Source: Serripes groenlandicus (lineage: Eukaryota > Mollusca > Bivalvia > Cardiida > Cardiidae). Taken from it: DNA of 64,000 bases. The notes below the pieces were generated by a model. It did no database searches, was not told where the DNA came from, and saw only the letters and a list, made by a program, of their open reading frames with translations. The DNA lies in the NCBI GenBank assembly GCA_031761405.1, contig JASEVX010000012.1:19184974-19248973 (forward strand). Reading direction: 5' to 3'. This document shows positions 32,439 to 43,971 of this stretch, one piece after another. Made by a program: the position numbers and the translations under genes. Position 1 is the first letter of the stretch. Each line of letters opens with the position of its first letter.

Positions 32439-32778
32439 CGTGAAAAATAGAAACATCTTAGCAATATTCAAATAAAGGGACACTATTTATCATTCTATAA
32501 GTTACAAGATTTTGGGGTATAATTTATTTCTTTTTAGGGACTAAATGAAAATCACCAAAGAAATTCTTTTCTATTGAACGTCAAGGTGGAAAAAAAAATA
32601 GGCAGATGTTTTGGGTTTTGTCCTTAAAAAGGCGCGAAATACATGTTAACGCTCGTTCATTTTAACTTTATAGACAAAGGACCTCTAGCTAAAAGTATGG
32701 AAACTTCAAAAAAAAAAAGCGTCTGCTGTATATTAACAGTATGTAAGAGAAGGGTTTATTATGTTAGCTGCATCTTAA

Positions 32779-33000
32779 CAGAGAGACAGACAGAGAGAGA
32801 GAGAGAGAGAGAGAAAAAAAGTGTGTGTGAGAGAGAGAGAAAGTGAGAGAAAGAGATTGTCTGATCACATTGTGTGTTGTGTCAAAATGCTTGATTGGGG
32901 CTTTTAACGCTGTGCGAGAGAGAGAGAGAGAGAGGGAGAGACACATACAAACAGACATACAGACACATACACACACACACACGCATACATATATAGACAG
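32779..33000 (+). repeat. Microsatellite (AG)n, (AC)n
   Basis: gagagagagagaga runs at 32792-32812, 32829-32845 and 32917-32935, acacacacacacac near 32967. Long frames on both strands are low complexity. Confidence 0.95.
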
Positions 33001-33427
33001 ATTGACATACAAGACAGACAGACGTACGGTGGAGACTGAAACAGGGGAAAGAATCAGAAACATCTTGGCAATATTCAAATAAAGAGACAATATTTATCAT
33101 TCTATAAGTTACAAGATTTTAGGGTATAATTTATTTCTTTTTAGAGACTAAATGCAAACACCAAAGAAATTCTTTTCTATTGAACGTCAAGATGGAAAAA
33201 TAGGCAGATGTTTTGGGTTTCGTCCTTAACAAAAAAAGCGCGAAATGTTAACGCCCGTACATTTTACTTTCAACTTTATAAACAAAGGACCTCTAGCTAA
33301 AAGTATGGAAACTTTAAAAGTAAATGTTTAGTAGGGTTGAAAACAATGTGACTAAAGCAGAAATTGGTCACTTTGACAAATTTAGGGTTCATTATGTTAG
33401 CTGCATTTTAACAGAGATAGATATATA

Positions 33428-33612
33428 GAGAGAGAGACAGAGAGATAGAGAGACAGAGAGGGAGGGCGAGAGAGAGATAGAGACAGAAAGACAGAGATAG
33501 TGATTGACAGGTCAGTCTGTGTGTTATGTCGAGTTGCTTGATTGGGGCTTTAACGCAGTGAGAGAGACAGATAGAGAGAGAGAGAGTGAGTGAGCGTGAG
33601 AGAGAGAGATTG
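33428..33612 (+). repeat. Microsatellite (AG)n
   Basis: Interrupted gagaga and gacaga runs. Confidence 0.9.
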
Positions 33613-33718
33613 TCTGATCAGACTAGACTGTGTGTTGTGTCAAGTACTTCACTCAACAAAGGAGTCAGAAAGTGTCTATATGAAGAAAAAGGGTTAACAT
33701 TGTTCATGTATCCTTTTT

Positions 33719-35187
33719 TAGCTAACCTATGCACGAAGTGCAAGGTGAGCTACTGTGATCACATTTTGTCCGGCGTCCGTGCGTCGTGTGTCGTCAACAT
33801 TTCAGCTTGGTAACACTCTACAGGCTACATTTTGCATCCAATCTTTATGAAAGTGTATCAGAACATTCATCTCCATCAAATGTTGGACAAGTTCGAAACT
33901 GGGCCATATGAGGTCAAAAACGAGGTCACTAGGTCAAATTGCAACGAAATCTTGTTAACACTCTGGAGGCCACATTTTTATTTTGAGCATGTTGAAACTT
34001 TATCAGAATGTTTGTCTTAAAGATATCTAGGTCAAGTTCCAATATGGATCATATTGGGTCAGAAACTAGGTCTGACACTAGGCTAAATTGAAGGGTAATC
34101 TTGTTAACACTGTAGAGGCCACATTTTCAACTTGAGCATGTTGAAATATTGTCAGAATGTTTGTCTTAAAGATATCTAGGTCAGGTTTAAATATGGGTCA
34201 TATTGGGTCAGAAACTAGGTCACTAGGCCAAATTGAGGGAAAATCTTGTTAACTCTGTAGAAGCCGCATGTTTTGCTTCAGCAGCTTGAAATTTGGTCAG
34301 AATGTTGAGCTAAATGATATCTAGTCCAAGTTCGGATATGGGTCATGCCGGGTTAAAAACTAGGTCACTAGGCCAAATTGAAGGGTAATCTTGTTAACAC
34401 TCTTGATACTGCAATTTTAACTTGAGCATGATGAAACTTTATCAGAATGTTTGTCTTGATGATATGTAAGTCAAGTTTGATCAAGGGTCATGTTGGGTGA
34501 AAAAGTAGGTCACTAGGTCAAATTGAAGTAAATCTTGTTAACACTTCAGAGGCCGCACTTTTTGCTTTAGCAGTTTGAAATATTGTCAGAATGTTTGTCT
34601 TAAAGATATTTAGGTCAAGTTCGAATATGGGTCATATTGGGTCAGAAACTAGGTCACTAGGCCAAATTGAAGGAACATCTTGTTAACTCTGTAGAAGTGG
34701 CATTTTTTGCTACAGCAGCTTGACATTTAATGGGAATGTTTATCTAAATGATATCTAAGCCAATTTCGAATATGAATCATGTAGGGTCAAAAACTAGGTC
34801 ACTATGCCAAATTGAAGGAAAATCGTGTAAACACTTTGGATGAAATTTGGTCAGAATGTTTGTCTGAATTATATCTAGGTCAAGTTCGAATATGGGTCAT
34901 ATTGGGTCAGAAACAAGTTCAATAAAGGAAAATGTTGTTCAAACTCCGGAGGCCGCATTTTTACTTTGAGCAAGTTGAACATTTGTCAGAATGTTGTCTT
35001 GATGATATCTAGTCCATGTTGGAATATGGGTCATATCAGGTAAACAAATATAGATCACTAGGCCAAATGAAGGAAAATCTTGTTAACACTGTGGAGGTTG
35101 CATTCAGAATAATTGTCTTGATGTGTTTTGCATTGCAGTACATTGTATAATTAAGGTGAGCGATCCAGGGCCATCATGGCCCTCTTG
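33719..35187 (+). mobile_element. AGCTCACC-hairpin / GGCCATCATGGCC-CTTG element with tandem array
   Basis: The 5' hairpin is tagctaacct...aggtgagcta around gcacgaagtgc. The 3' end gagcgatccagggccatcat/ggccct forms a hairpin, then CTTG and host T. In between are about eight diverged units of 160-170 bp (aaactaggtcactaggccaa, cttgttaacactg, gaatgtttgtcttaaagata). Helitron-like by 3' end; the 5' hairpin is unusual. Confidence 0.6.
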
Positions 35188-35247
35188 TTTAAATTCACCT
35201 GACCAGGTTGACAGGTGATGGAATTTTTTAAACCTCTCGGAGGAAGT

Positions 35248-35402
35248 TTTTATGCCCTCGGAATCACCGATTCGGTGGGCATCTATTTTTTGGTCTGTCT
35301 GTCGAAAAAAACTTTAACCTTGACCATTTTTGACCTTGCGACCTTGACCTTTGACCTAGATGTTGCCATTCGGGGGCATCAGTGTTTCACAAACACATCT
35401 TG
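35248..35402 (+). mobile_element. Small Helitron-like element ending in hairpin plus CTTG
   Basis: From ttatgccctcgg to cgggggcatcagtgtttcac/aaacacatCTTG|T. The last part folds as gtgttt-cac-aaacac. Related to the outer element at 45549-48842. Confidence 0.5.
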
Positions 35403-35419
35403 TTTCTTTCTGTCTTTGT

Positions 35420-35574
35420 CGCGGCACTACGGTCATGGTGGAGTGCCCTTGGGCAAGGCACATTTTCTAGCCTAGTACTGGTTTGTTTACCCAGGGATCA
35501 TAAATAATTAAATTTAATTGCGCGCTAAATGACCTTAGCTGTCGATGCGCCATAAAACAATATGCATTCATTCA
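35420..35574 (+). mobile_element. SINE, ATTC-tail family, 5'-truncated, with target duplication
   Basis: From cgcggcactacggtcatggt to (attc)n. The 16-bp direct repeat ttctttctgtctttgt sits at 35404-35419 and 35575-35590. The tRNA head is missing (compare 45613). This uninterrupted copy gives the empty site for the element at 45765. Confidence 0.85.
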
Positions 35575-35696
35575 TTCTTTCTGTCTTTGTGTGTTTATCT
35601 ACTTTAACATATCCTTTTTAGAACAGTTCACACATTACAAACAGCGTTAAGATAGGCAAGATCTTGGCAACCATATACTAAAAAAAAATCATTGTA

Positions 35697-36540
35697 AGCT
35701 CACCTGAGCTTTGCTCAAGGTGAGTTATTGTGATCGCCTTTTGTCCGGCGTCTGTCGTGCGTCAACTTCTCCTCAGTAACCAGTGGGTCAATTGGGATGA
35801 AACTTCACAGAAAGCATCCATTCAATGACCTTACCAGATTTCCTTCAAATTTTTGGGATCCATGCAGAATTCTGGTTTCCATTTCAACGAAATGAAAAAA
35901 ACTTCAAAATTCTTCTCCCAAACTGGTTGGCAGATTTTCAAATAATTTTGTAAAAATGTTCCTTGAATGACCCTCTTTCAGATTCCTTCAAGCCATGTTG
36001 ATTGGTCGACAAACATGGCCGCCAGGGTGGGGCGGGGCTATTTTGCCTTATATGGCTATAGTGAAAACTTAAAAAATCTTCTCCGAAAGTGTTGGGCCGA
36101 TTTTCAAATAATTTTGTAGAAATGTTACTTGGATGACCCTCTATCAGATTCCTTCAAGCCATGTTGATTGGTCGAAAAACCATGGCCGCCAAGGGGGGGG
36201 GCTATTTTGTGTCGGGCCGATTTTCAAATAATGTTGTAGAAATGTTACTTGGATGACCCTCTATCAGATTCCTTCAAGCCATGTTGATTGGTCGAAAAAC
36301 ATGGCTGCCAGGGGGGCGGGGCTATTTTGCCTTATATGGCTATAGTGAAAACTTAAGATCTTCTCCGACGAAAGTGTCAGGCCGATATTCAAATAATTTT
36401 GTAGAAATGTTCCTTAGCTGACCCTGTATCAGATTCCTTCAAGCCAGGTCGGAAACTATGGCCGCAAGGGGATGGAGCTTATATAGCTAAAGTTAAAAAA
36501 AAAATTAGCTGAGCGATCCAGGGCCATCATGGCCCTCTTG
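35697..36540 (+). mobile_element. AGCTCACC-hairpin / CTTG element, second copy
   Basis: 5' hairpin agctcacctgagc...gctcaaggtgag, then ttatt gtgatcgccttttgtccgg. 3' end gagcgatccagggccatcat and ggccctCTTG|T. Inside are four units with tcaagccatgttgattggtc and aacatggccgccag. Confidence 0.65.
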
Positions 36541-36542
36541 TT

Positions 36543-38684
36543 TTTAGCTCGACTATTCGAAGAATATGAGAGCTTTACTACTCGCCCCGGCGTCTTCGTC
36601 CGGTTAAAGTTTTAGGGCAAGTTGGCATTTTCATTCATAAGTATTTGTGCTAGGGCTTTAATATTTGGAATATAGTTACATCTTAAACCTTTCTTCACAT
36701 TGAATGTTAAAGGTACTGAGTGTGACCTTCTTTTTGGGGTAAAAAACATGATTTTCTGTGGTTAAAGTTTTAGGGCAAGTTGGCGAAGTCGGCTGGCGGG
36801 CGGGCGTCAACTTTCCTTGTCCGGACCATAACTTTGTCATGCATAGAGATATTTTCAAATAACTTTGCACAAACATGCACCATATCAAGACGATGTGCCA
36901 AATGCAAACATTCTGTAGATTCAAGGTCAAGGTCACAGTGATAAGAAATAGCCTTTAATTGAACTTTTCTTGTCCGGACCATAACTTTGTCATGCATAGA
37001 GATATTTTCAAATAACTTGGCACAAACATGCACCATATCAAGATGATGTGCCAAATGCAAAAAAAAAATCTGTAGATTCAAGGTCAAGGTAACAGTGATA
37101 AGAAATAGCCTTTAATTGAACTTTTCTTGTCCGGACCATAACTTTGTCATGCATAGAGATATTTTTAAATAACTTGGCACAAACATGCACCATATCAAGA
37201 CAATGTGCCAAATGCAAAAAAAAAATCTGTACATTCAAGGTCAAGGTCATAGTGATAAGAAATAGACTTTAATTGAACTTTTCTTTTCCGGACCATAACT
37301 TTGTCATGCATAGAGATATTTTCAAATAACTTGGCACAAACATGCACCATATTAAGATGATGTGCCAAAGGCAAAAAAAAATCTGTACATTCAAGGTCAA
37401 GGTCACAGTGATAAGAAATAGACTTTAATTGAACTTTTCTTGTCCGGACCATAACTTTGTCATGCATAGAGATATTTTCAAATAACTTGGCACAAACATG
37501 CACCAGATCAAGACGATGTGCCAAATGCAAAAGAAAATTCTGTACATTCAAGGTCAAGGTCACAGTGATAAGAAATAGACTTTAATTGAACTTTTCTTGT
37601 CCAGACCATAACTGTGTCATGCATAGAGATATTTTCAAATAACTTGGCACAAATATGAACTATATCAATATGATGTGTCACATGCAAAACTTTTGTCTGT
37701 AGCTTTAAGGTCAAGGTCACAGTGACAACAAATAGACATCAGTTGAACTTTTCTTGTCCGGACAATAACTTTTTCATCCATAGAGATATTTTCAAATAGC
37801 TTGGAACAGATATACACCATATCAAGACGCTGTGTCATATGCACAATTTATGTGTTTAGCTTCCAGGTCAAGGTCACAGTGACAGAAAATATACTTTACT
37901 TGAACTTTGTTCAGACCATAACTTTACCATGCATATAGATATTTTCAAATAACTTTGCGCAAATATGCTCCATATTAAATAACTTGGCAATTTAAAAGAA
38001 TATAGCATAGATATGAGTAAGTTTCATAACCTCGGGCCCTGGATCTAGTCTGTTTGCCAGGCATAAACGCGTTACTTTCAAGTAAAGGGTTAAGGCAGAT
38101 CACTGATTATCAACCTGGTATTAGGGATCCTAAAATGTGGCTGCTTACAATAAAAGGTTGCTTAATATCTGTTATCTATTATATTTTTTAATAAATGAGG
38201 CCATCAACACACGATTGACTGTATTGAACTGATATTTGTTAGATAAAATTGTGATATATTTAATTGACAAAGTAATTATGATTATTCATCAATAGAAATA
38301 TTCCCTGTTACTTGAATTACTAGCTTTGATTAACTATTAACAGAAAGATTTGACAGATCTGTTAATTCTTAATTAATCACTTCCATTATAGAAAACCTGG
38401 TTTCATGGAATTGTTTAATTTTTCTCAATAAGTACTTGTGTTAGGGCTTTCATATTTGGAATATAATTACATATAATACCTTTCTTCACATTGTATGTTG
38501 AAGATGCTGAGTGTGACTTTTTGGGAATAAATAACATGATTTTTGTTTGATTTTGAGAATTTTAGATAAATTCATAATTTTTGGTTACATTCCTTTCTAA
38601 TTGTGATCATTCATTTATCAAATATAATTCTTCAACATATCAAACGGGTTTTGCATGATGTCAAACATTTGGTAAACCTTTTTT
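36543..38684 (+). mobile_element. Tandem-array element, AGCTCGAC 5' hairpin
   Basis: 5' end tagctcgactattcgaagaa-tatgagagct. A tandem array fills 36790-37980. The flank after the array (ctgttaattcttaattaatc etc.) is AT-rich. The right boundary is uncertain because another element starts at 38687. Confidence 0.45.
36790..37980 (-). repeat. Tandem repeat, about 160-bp unit, 7-8 copies
   Basis: ccataactttgtcatgcata recurs about every 158-165 bp from 36827 to 37930, with caaataacttggcacaaaca and aaggtcaaggtcacagtgat. The last two units are more diverged. ORFs such as MTLTLNVQNFLLHLAHRLD are array translations. Confidence 0.9.
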
Positions 38685-38686
38685 TA

Positions 38687-39896
38687 GCTCACCTATTCGA
38701 AGAAATAGGGGAGCTTATGTTATCACCCCGGCGTCCGCGTTGGCGTTGACGTCCGCGTTGCCAGCTTGGTCAAACCTTTGCGTGCAAGGCCTTTTCTCAG
38801 ACACTGTGTATGCTGTTGCTTTGAAACTTCACACACTTATTCAAGATCGTTAGGGGACCTTTGTATGTCAAGTCCCATAACTCTGGAATGGATTTTGACT
38901 GAATTGTGCCCCTTTTTGGACTTAGAAATTTGGTCAAACCTTTGCGTGCAAGGCCTTTTCTCAGACACTGTATGCTGTTGCTTTCAAACTTCACACACTT
39001 ATTCAGGGTCATTAGGGGACCTTGTATGTCAAGTCCCATAACTCTGGAATGGATTTTGACTGAATTGTGCCCCTTTTTCGACTTAGAATTTTGGTCAAAC
39101 CTTTGCGTGCAAGGCCTTTTCTCAGACACTGTGTATGCTGTTGCTTTCAAACTTCACACACTTATTCAGGATCATTAGGGGACCTTGTATGTCAAGTCCC
39201 ATAACTCTGGAATGGATTTTGACTGAATTGTGCCCCTTTTTGGACTTAGAAATTTGGTCAAACCTTTGCGTGCAAGGCCTTTTCTCAGATACTGTGTATG
39301 CTGTTGCTTTCAAACTTTACACACTTATTCAGGGTCATTAGGGGACCTTGTATGTCAAGTCCCATAACTCTGGAATGGATTTTGACTGAATTGTGCCCCT
39401 TTTTTGACTTAGAATTTTGGTCAAACCTTTGCGTGCAAGGCCTTTTCTCAGACACTGTGTATGCTGTTGCTTTGAAACTTTACACACTTATTCAGGGTCA
39501 TTAGGGGACCTTGTATGTCAAGTCCCACACACTTATTCAGGATCATTAGGGGATTGTATGGCGTTGGTATCAGCGTTGCCAGGTTAAGATTTCCATGCAA
39601 GTATTGAAAATTTGTGATATCTTGCAATAAATACTAGTGTGTGGTTTTATCTGATACTGATACTGTAAGTCTTCGGTATTATGTTCACTATTGGCATACA
39701 TCGTATATAAACCAATTTACAGATTTAAAAGGCCTGTATGGACTTGGTTAACATTTGCATGGAAGTATTGAAAAGGTGTATTATCTTGCAATAGGTGATA
39801 CTGTGTGACTTTACCTAATGCTATAACTGTTCTGGAGTAGGCCCTGATAGACGATGGCCCTGATAGGCGAGCTATATTGTCCTCCAACAACTCTTG
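38687..39896 (+). mobile_element. Tandem-array element, AGCTCACC 5' hairpin, CTTG 3' end
   Basis: 5' hairpin tagctcacctatt-cgaag-aaataggggagct. 3' end gcgagctatattgtcctcca then acaactCTTG|T at 39896. Same architecture as 33719-35187 with a different array. Confidence 0.55.
38766..39530 (+). repeat. Tandem repeat, 163-bp unit, 4.5 copies
   Basis: ggtcaaacctttgcgtgcaa recurs near 38767, 38932, 39094, 39257 and 39419. Nearly identical units containing cccataactctggaatgg. Confidence 0.92.
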
Positions 39897-40070
39897 TTAA
39901 GGTTTTGCTATTTTTAAACTCGGTCAGTTTTAACATTTGCGTTAAAGTTTCATAATTCAAATCACTTCATACTTCACACATTTGTTAAGGACCGTATAAT
40001 TAGGTTAGATAACTCCATTGCATCCTAAATATGGAGTAATGGCCCTTGAATTACTTAGAAAATGTTGCCA

Positions 40071-40187
40071 CAATGTTTTCCACTTTTTGTCATAGGTTAT
40101 CCATTCAATTATGGAGATTTTCTATGTTTTGACAAAATAAGTTCAAAGTCGTCTGCTGAAGAATTGCCGTATGAGGGAAAGGGTTAA
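40071..40187 (+). mobile_element. Right half of TTAA MITE
   Basis: gccacaatgttttccacttt to GAGGGAAAGGGTTAA. Confidence 0.7.
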
Positions 40188-40599
40188 TAGTACTTAAGTG
40201 CAATATAATGAAATAGTGCTTTATGTGAATAAGCGGCATATAGTTAATACAAATAGTTTGTCTATTCTGAAATTAACGATGGAATGCCGAACAAAAAACG
40301 GTAGGTCCTTTTCTGTTTTTATCTATAAATTTAAATTTTGTTTGCATATTTTTCATTTCTAACTTTATAAATTTGTTAAGTAACTGGAATCCGATTTCTA
40401 CATGTACTGTTAAAGAAGTGTGAATATTTGATTTAACAGTCCCGAGTGGACAAGTGTAAACATTTACTACGAAATTAATTGACCGTATTAAGGAGAGTAT
40501 GTTATACACGCCTAAAGAAAATCGTCCACTATTGTAAACGGACAGGTAAAAGAGAATTGTACATTATGAAGCTTAATGAAATACTCGCTTGTTTATTGG

Positions 40600-40680
40600 G
40601 GGGTTGGGGTTTTAAACCGCGTTCAACATTAAGTCATTTATATCACGGCTACAGTTCATCTTGACCACAGAGGATTCCTC
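40600..40680 (-). mobile_element. SINE body fragment
   Basis: gggttggggttttaaaccgc, gtcatttatatcacggctac, agttcatcttgacc. Confidence 0.5.
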
Positions 40681-40782
40681 GGTGGATTCAAAACAAAATG
40701 TTGTCGTCTGCTTTAACATTAGCTGTTCTTACAATTTAGACGTGTGAACGCTCCTTAACACATCTGTAATTTCATTTCAGAT

Positions 40783-41142
40783 ACAAGACAATTGACCAGA
40801 ATGAAGACGCCCTATGAGGAGCAGAAGGAAATGCCTATAATGTTCATGCTGACGCAGATGGTCAGTCATCTTATTCAAATTCCCTTGACAACTGCATTCA
40901 TATGTTTAAGAACAACGGGGATTGGACAGTTCAAAGTGAAGGACATAACAGTGGTTATATCAGCAGAGGACTCAGAATATTCTTTTAAGTCATATTTGTT
41001 TAAAGCTTTGCCGCTGAATCTGGGAGCAATCAGTTTAGTTACTGTTAAAGATAGCAACGTTTATTGTGGACTTTCTGGGTCCGTAGCTAAGGTAACATGG
41101 GTACATCAGTGTACGACAGACTCCTTTGCAACTTATAATTAG
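40783..41142 (+). CDS. Unassigned ORF behind a splice-acceptor-like site
   Basis: Open from just after atttcatttcAG (40781) to TAA at 41140-41142. The ATG-led part is 116 codons: MTRMKTPYEEQKEMPIMFML, then LIQIPLTTAFICLRTTGIGQ and a C-terminal VTWVHQCTTDSFATYN. No family recognised. The alternative frame reads NSLDNCIHMFKNNGDWTVQS before a stop, so a frameshifted pseudo-exon is as likely. It is in intron 2 of the DUF218 gene and does not continue its frame. Confidence 0.25.
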   Translation, partial: TRQLTRMKTPYEEQKEMPIMFMLTQMVSHLIQIPLTTAFICLRTTGIGQFKVKDITVVISAEDSEYSFKSYLFKALPLNLGAISLVTVKDSNVYCGLSGSVAKVTWVHQCTTDSFATYN

Positions 41143-42030
41143 TTTTTGTGAAAAGGAACGTTTAGGCACTAATGCACATACCCTTATGTCGACGAAAACT
41201 AACGCGGCTTGTATTGAAATATTTAGAACGAATATCAAATCTGAACATAATTCAATCTACAGGTACATTATTACATGAATTAGGACATTTCTTTTCGAGT
41301 TTTAAAGCCCAACACGATGAGGTATACTAATACATGCTACCTTGCTGCGATTCTACATGAAACGCATAAACAGTATTTAGGCAGAATTTTACCAAATTTA
41401 GACACCTCGTCTGTTGCGAAATACGTTGCATAAACCTCATTAGGTCATAATTTTGCCAAATTTGAAATAATTGTATCTGCTGGAACGTTGAACTTCTTTT
41501 ACAGATAATAAACAGGCTGCTCTCATATTCAAAATATTTGTTTCATGTTATTATTTTCTTTATCATTTGTTATTCTTTTTAAATCATATATGTTTAAAAC
41601 AAACTAAAATGACTTACTTGTTTTCTTATGTTCGTTTAGTTACATTCAGCACAATCCTGGTTGATGTTTTATTTAACATAACGATGGTGACGTATTTATA
41701 TATGTTTTCAGGCCGCTGTGCCATTGTTCCATCATGTTTTGTTACACACCCAGCTGTCGATATTAGCGCAATTTTGAGACATATACAGCTGCTAACAAAG
41801 GCATTTGCTTAAAATAGTTCTATCAGCTGTCGATAGAAGCTCAGCCTCGAGGCATATACATCTGCTCATGGATTACAAAGCCAGGTGTTTATGGAAATGT
41901 TCCGTCAGCTGTCTATTTCAGCGCCACATCGAGACATAAACAGCTGCTCGTGTTAAAAAATCGTTTGTTTTTGAAAAGGTCAGCTTTCGATTATAACGCC
42001 ACATCGTGACATATACATATGCTCTGTATA
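41143..42030. other. No gene seen
   Basis: Contains cagctgtcgat phrases repeated at about 41753, 41826, 41908 and 41980 with gacatatacagctgct-like sequence: a weak about 75-bp tandem repeat at 41750-42020. Nothing else. Confidence 0.4.
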
Positions 42031-42034
42031 TCAT

Positions 42035-42035
<1 letters not shown>

Positions 42036-42076
<41 letters not shown>

Positions 42077-42275
42077 ACTCTCTCTCTCTCTCTCTGTCTG
42101 TGTATGCCTCTCTTTCTATGTTTCTCTGCCTCTCTCTTTATATATCTCTCTTTCTCTCTCTGTCTACGTATCTGTCTCGGTCTATGTCACTCTCTCTCTC
42201 TCTGTCTTTCTCACTGTCTCTTTGTCTGTCTCTGTTTCTGTATGCCTCTCTGTCTGTCTCAGTTTCTGTTTCTGT
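42036..42275 (+). repeat. Microsatellite (TC)n with TGTC interruptions
   Basis: Long ctctctctctctctctctct run, then degenerate tctgtct repeats. Serine-leucine frames here are artefacts. Confidence 0.95.
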
Positions 42276-42279
42276 ATGT

Positions 42280-42505
42280 CACCTAAAGTGTCAACAAGGA
42301 CGCATGCGCAGTCCGCGACGGCCAAGAGCCATACATACTACTGGCCAGGAAACAAGTGGATAGGTGAACTGGCCGTGGTCAAATTTCAGACACCAGTCAT
42401 AAGGCTTAACCTACGGACTAAGGGGGAAAGTCATTTCTACCATTTTGTACCTACTGGCCGGGCATGGAACCCGCGATCTCCCGCACGGAGACGGACTGTC
42501 TAACA
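42280..42505 (+). mobile_element. SINE-related fragment
   Basis: Holds gtggataggtgaactggccg (the complement of the SINE body) and ggcatggaacccgcgatctc (tRNA-like antisense B box). Confidence 0.5.
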
Positions 42506-42585
42506 TACCATTCTCAACCGTTATCAATTTAATACGGTGGTTTAATGCAAGCAATCTGTTTTCATTGAATGTAAACTTTATTTAA

Positions 42586-42856
42586 TTATACCCCCTTCAA
42601 AGGAGAAGGAGTATATAGGAGTCACTGTGTCGGGCTGTCTGTCTGTCTGTCGGTCGGAAGCCATATTTTGTCCGGCCTATTTCTTACAAACCACTGGGTG
42701 GAATTCAATAACATTTTACATGAAACTTTTGCATATCCTAAAGGGGTTACAATTGCATGTTATTTTACAGAGTTATGGCCCTTTTACTTATTACGTTATG
42801 GTGTAGGTCAAGTTGCTGTTTATGGGGGTATTTATCATCTTCAGTGATAGTTCTAG
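42586..42856 (+). mobile_element. Helitron-like TTATACCCCC...CTAG element, short
   Basis: A|TTATACCCCCTTC at the left with its own hairpin mate ggagaaggagtata; the right end is atcatcttcagtgatagtt-CTAG|T. Only one internal unit (aacattttacatgaaact... cagagttatggccc). Confidence 0.7.
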
Positions 42857-43166
42857 TTTTTGTTTGTCTTAGACAGGTTCAAATACCTTAAATAAAGTAT
42901 ATAATAATCATATAGACTATTTAACAATTCCTCGCATACAACATTTTTATAGCAGACGACTTCGAAAACGTTTAGGGAGAGTTATGGGAAAATTAAAGTA
43001 TATTATTATACTTATTATATAATATATTATTAATAAGTATTTAAAACATTGTGGTAAAAGCGTCTAGATGTTGGAAAGGATTAAAGTACTTTCTGTATTT
43101 ATAATATAAAATTCATGAACAAAGTTGGGTTAACCCCCTTTAATCCCATCACATAAATCTAACTTC

Positions 43167-43168
43167 GC

Positions 43169-43198
<30 letters not shown>
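43167..43198 (+). repeat. C homopolymer, about 31 nt
   Basis: Uninterrupted run of C, prone to assembly and sequencing length error. Confidence 0.95.
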
Positions 43199-43199
<1 letters not shown>

Positions 43200-43522
43200 A
43201 TCATGAGCAATTTCACCTATGGCCACATGTTTTCAAAAGTCGCCTGCTACTATTGATTCAAAATGCGTCTGCAGGCGGGAAAGGGTTGACAAGAGACAGC
43301 CTAATCGGGTTAACCTGTTGTCCACCTTACCCAAGAGCTAGGTCGTATTGGATAACTTATCCGGAAACTAGTAAACTTCAGTATATAGAAAGTGTTTATG
43401 GAAAATTGTCATACTTAAGTTACAGTTCATTTAAAATGGAAACATGTTTTCTTCATTTGGCATGTGTGTCCGTCCGTCACACTCTTTCATCACACTTTCA
43501 ATGAGCAGGTACAGTTGACACA

Positions 43523-43552
43523 CGTGCTCCGCGGAGCACTTCATTCTAGTTT
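43523..43552 (+). mobile_element. Helitron-like 3' end
   Basis: gtgctccgcggagcac is a perfect 16-nt palindrome, followed by ttcattCTAG and T: the textbook Helitron terminator spacing. The 5' end was not found. Confidence 0.6.
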
Positions 43553-43559
43553 AACTTAG

Positions 43560-43971
43560 AAATTCTGGTTAATGTTTTGCGTGCATTTAAATTAAGAGTA
43601 TATATCTATGTATTTACTTGATGCATTTCATTGAAACTTTCTGCAACCCTACCCAACTATCACACCTATGTTGATTTTCAAGTTAGATAACTCTATCCTG
43701 CATTTTATGCAAATTATTGCCCTTTTTGGACTTATAAATTCTGGTTAAAGTTTTGAGTGCAACTAAATTAAGAGACCATATCTTAGTAACTACTTAATGC
43801 ATTGCATTTAAACTTTATACAGCCCTTCCCAACACTCATACCTGTGTAAACAATCAAGTACGACTTCTCTTCTCAGCATTTTATGCAAGTTGTGGTCCTC
43901 TTTGGTCTCCATATCTCAGTTACTTAAAAAGCGGTAGAATAGTGGAGCCCGCTGTCCTCCGATAGCTCTTG
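43560..43971 (+). mobile_element. Array-type element remnant ending CTTG
   Basis: Two diverged units (agaaattctggttaatgttt, tgcatttcattgaaactttc, cattttatgcaaattattgc) and the end gcccgctgtcctccgatagc then tCTTG|T at 43971, like 39896. Confidence 0.5.

Larger units (their letters stand above)
32440..33640 (+). repeat. About 600-bp direct duplication carrying microsatellites
   Basis: Unit 1 (32440-33040) and unit 2 (33045-33640) share caatattcaaataaag, aagttacaagattttggggt, gaacgtcaaggtggaaaa and the end gcttgattggggctttaacg. Each contains an (AG)n expansion, the first also (AC)n at 32967-32982 and (GACA)n-like sequence. Confidence 0.75.

Noticed and set aside
32643..33100. Arg/Glu-rich and Ser/Leu-rich ORFs on both strands
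   Set aside because: Translations of AG and AC microsatellites.
36676..37720. Repetitive proteins with LHLAHxLDMVHVCAKLF
   Set aside because: Products of the 160-bp tandem array whose length changes break the frame.
38766..39504. Repetitive proteins on both strands
   Set aside because: The 163-bp array is open on both strands; non-coding transposon interior.
42006..42503. 165-codon ORF rich in Ser/Leu/Val
   Set aside because: It is a translation of the (TC)n microsatellite and part of a SINE fragment.
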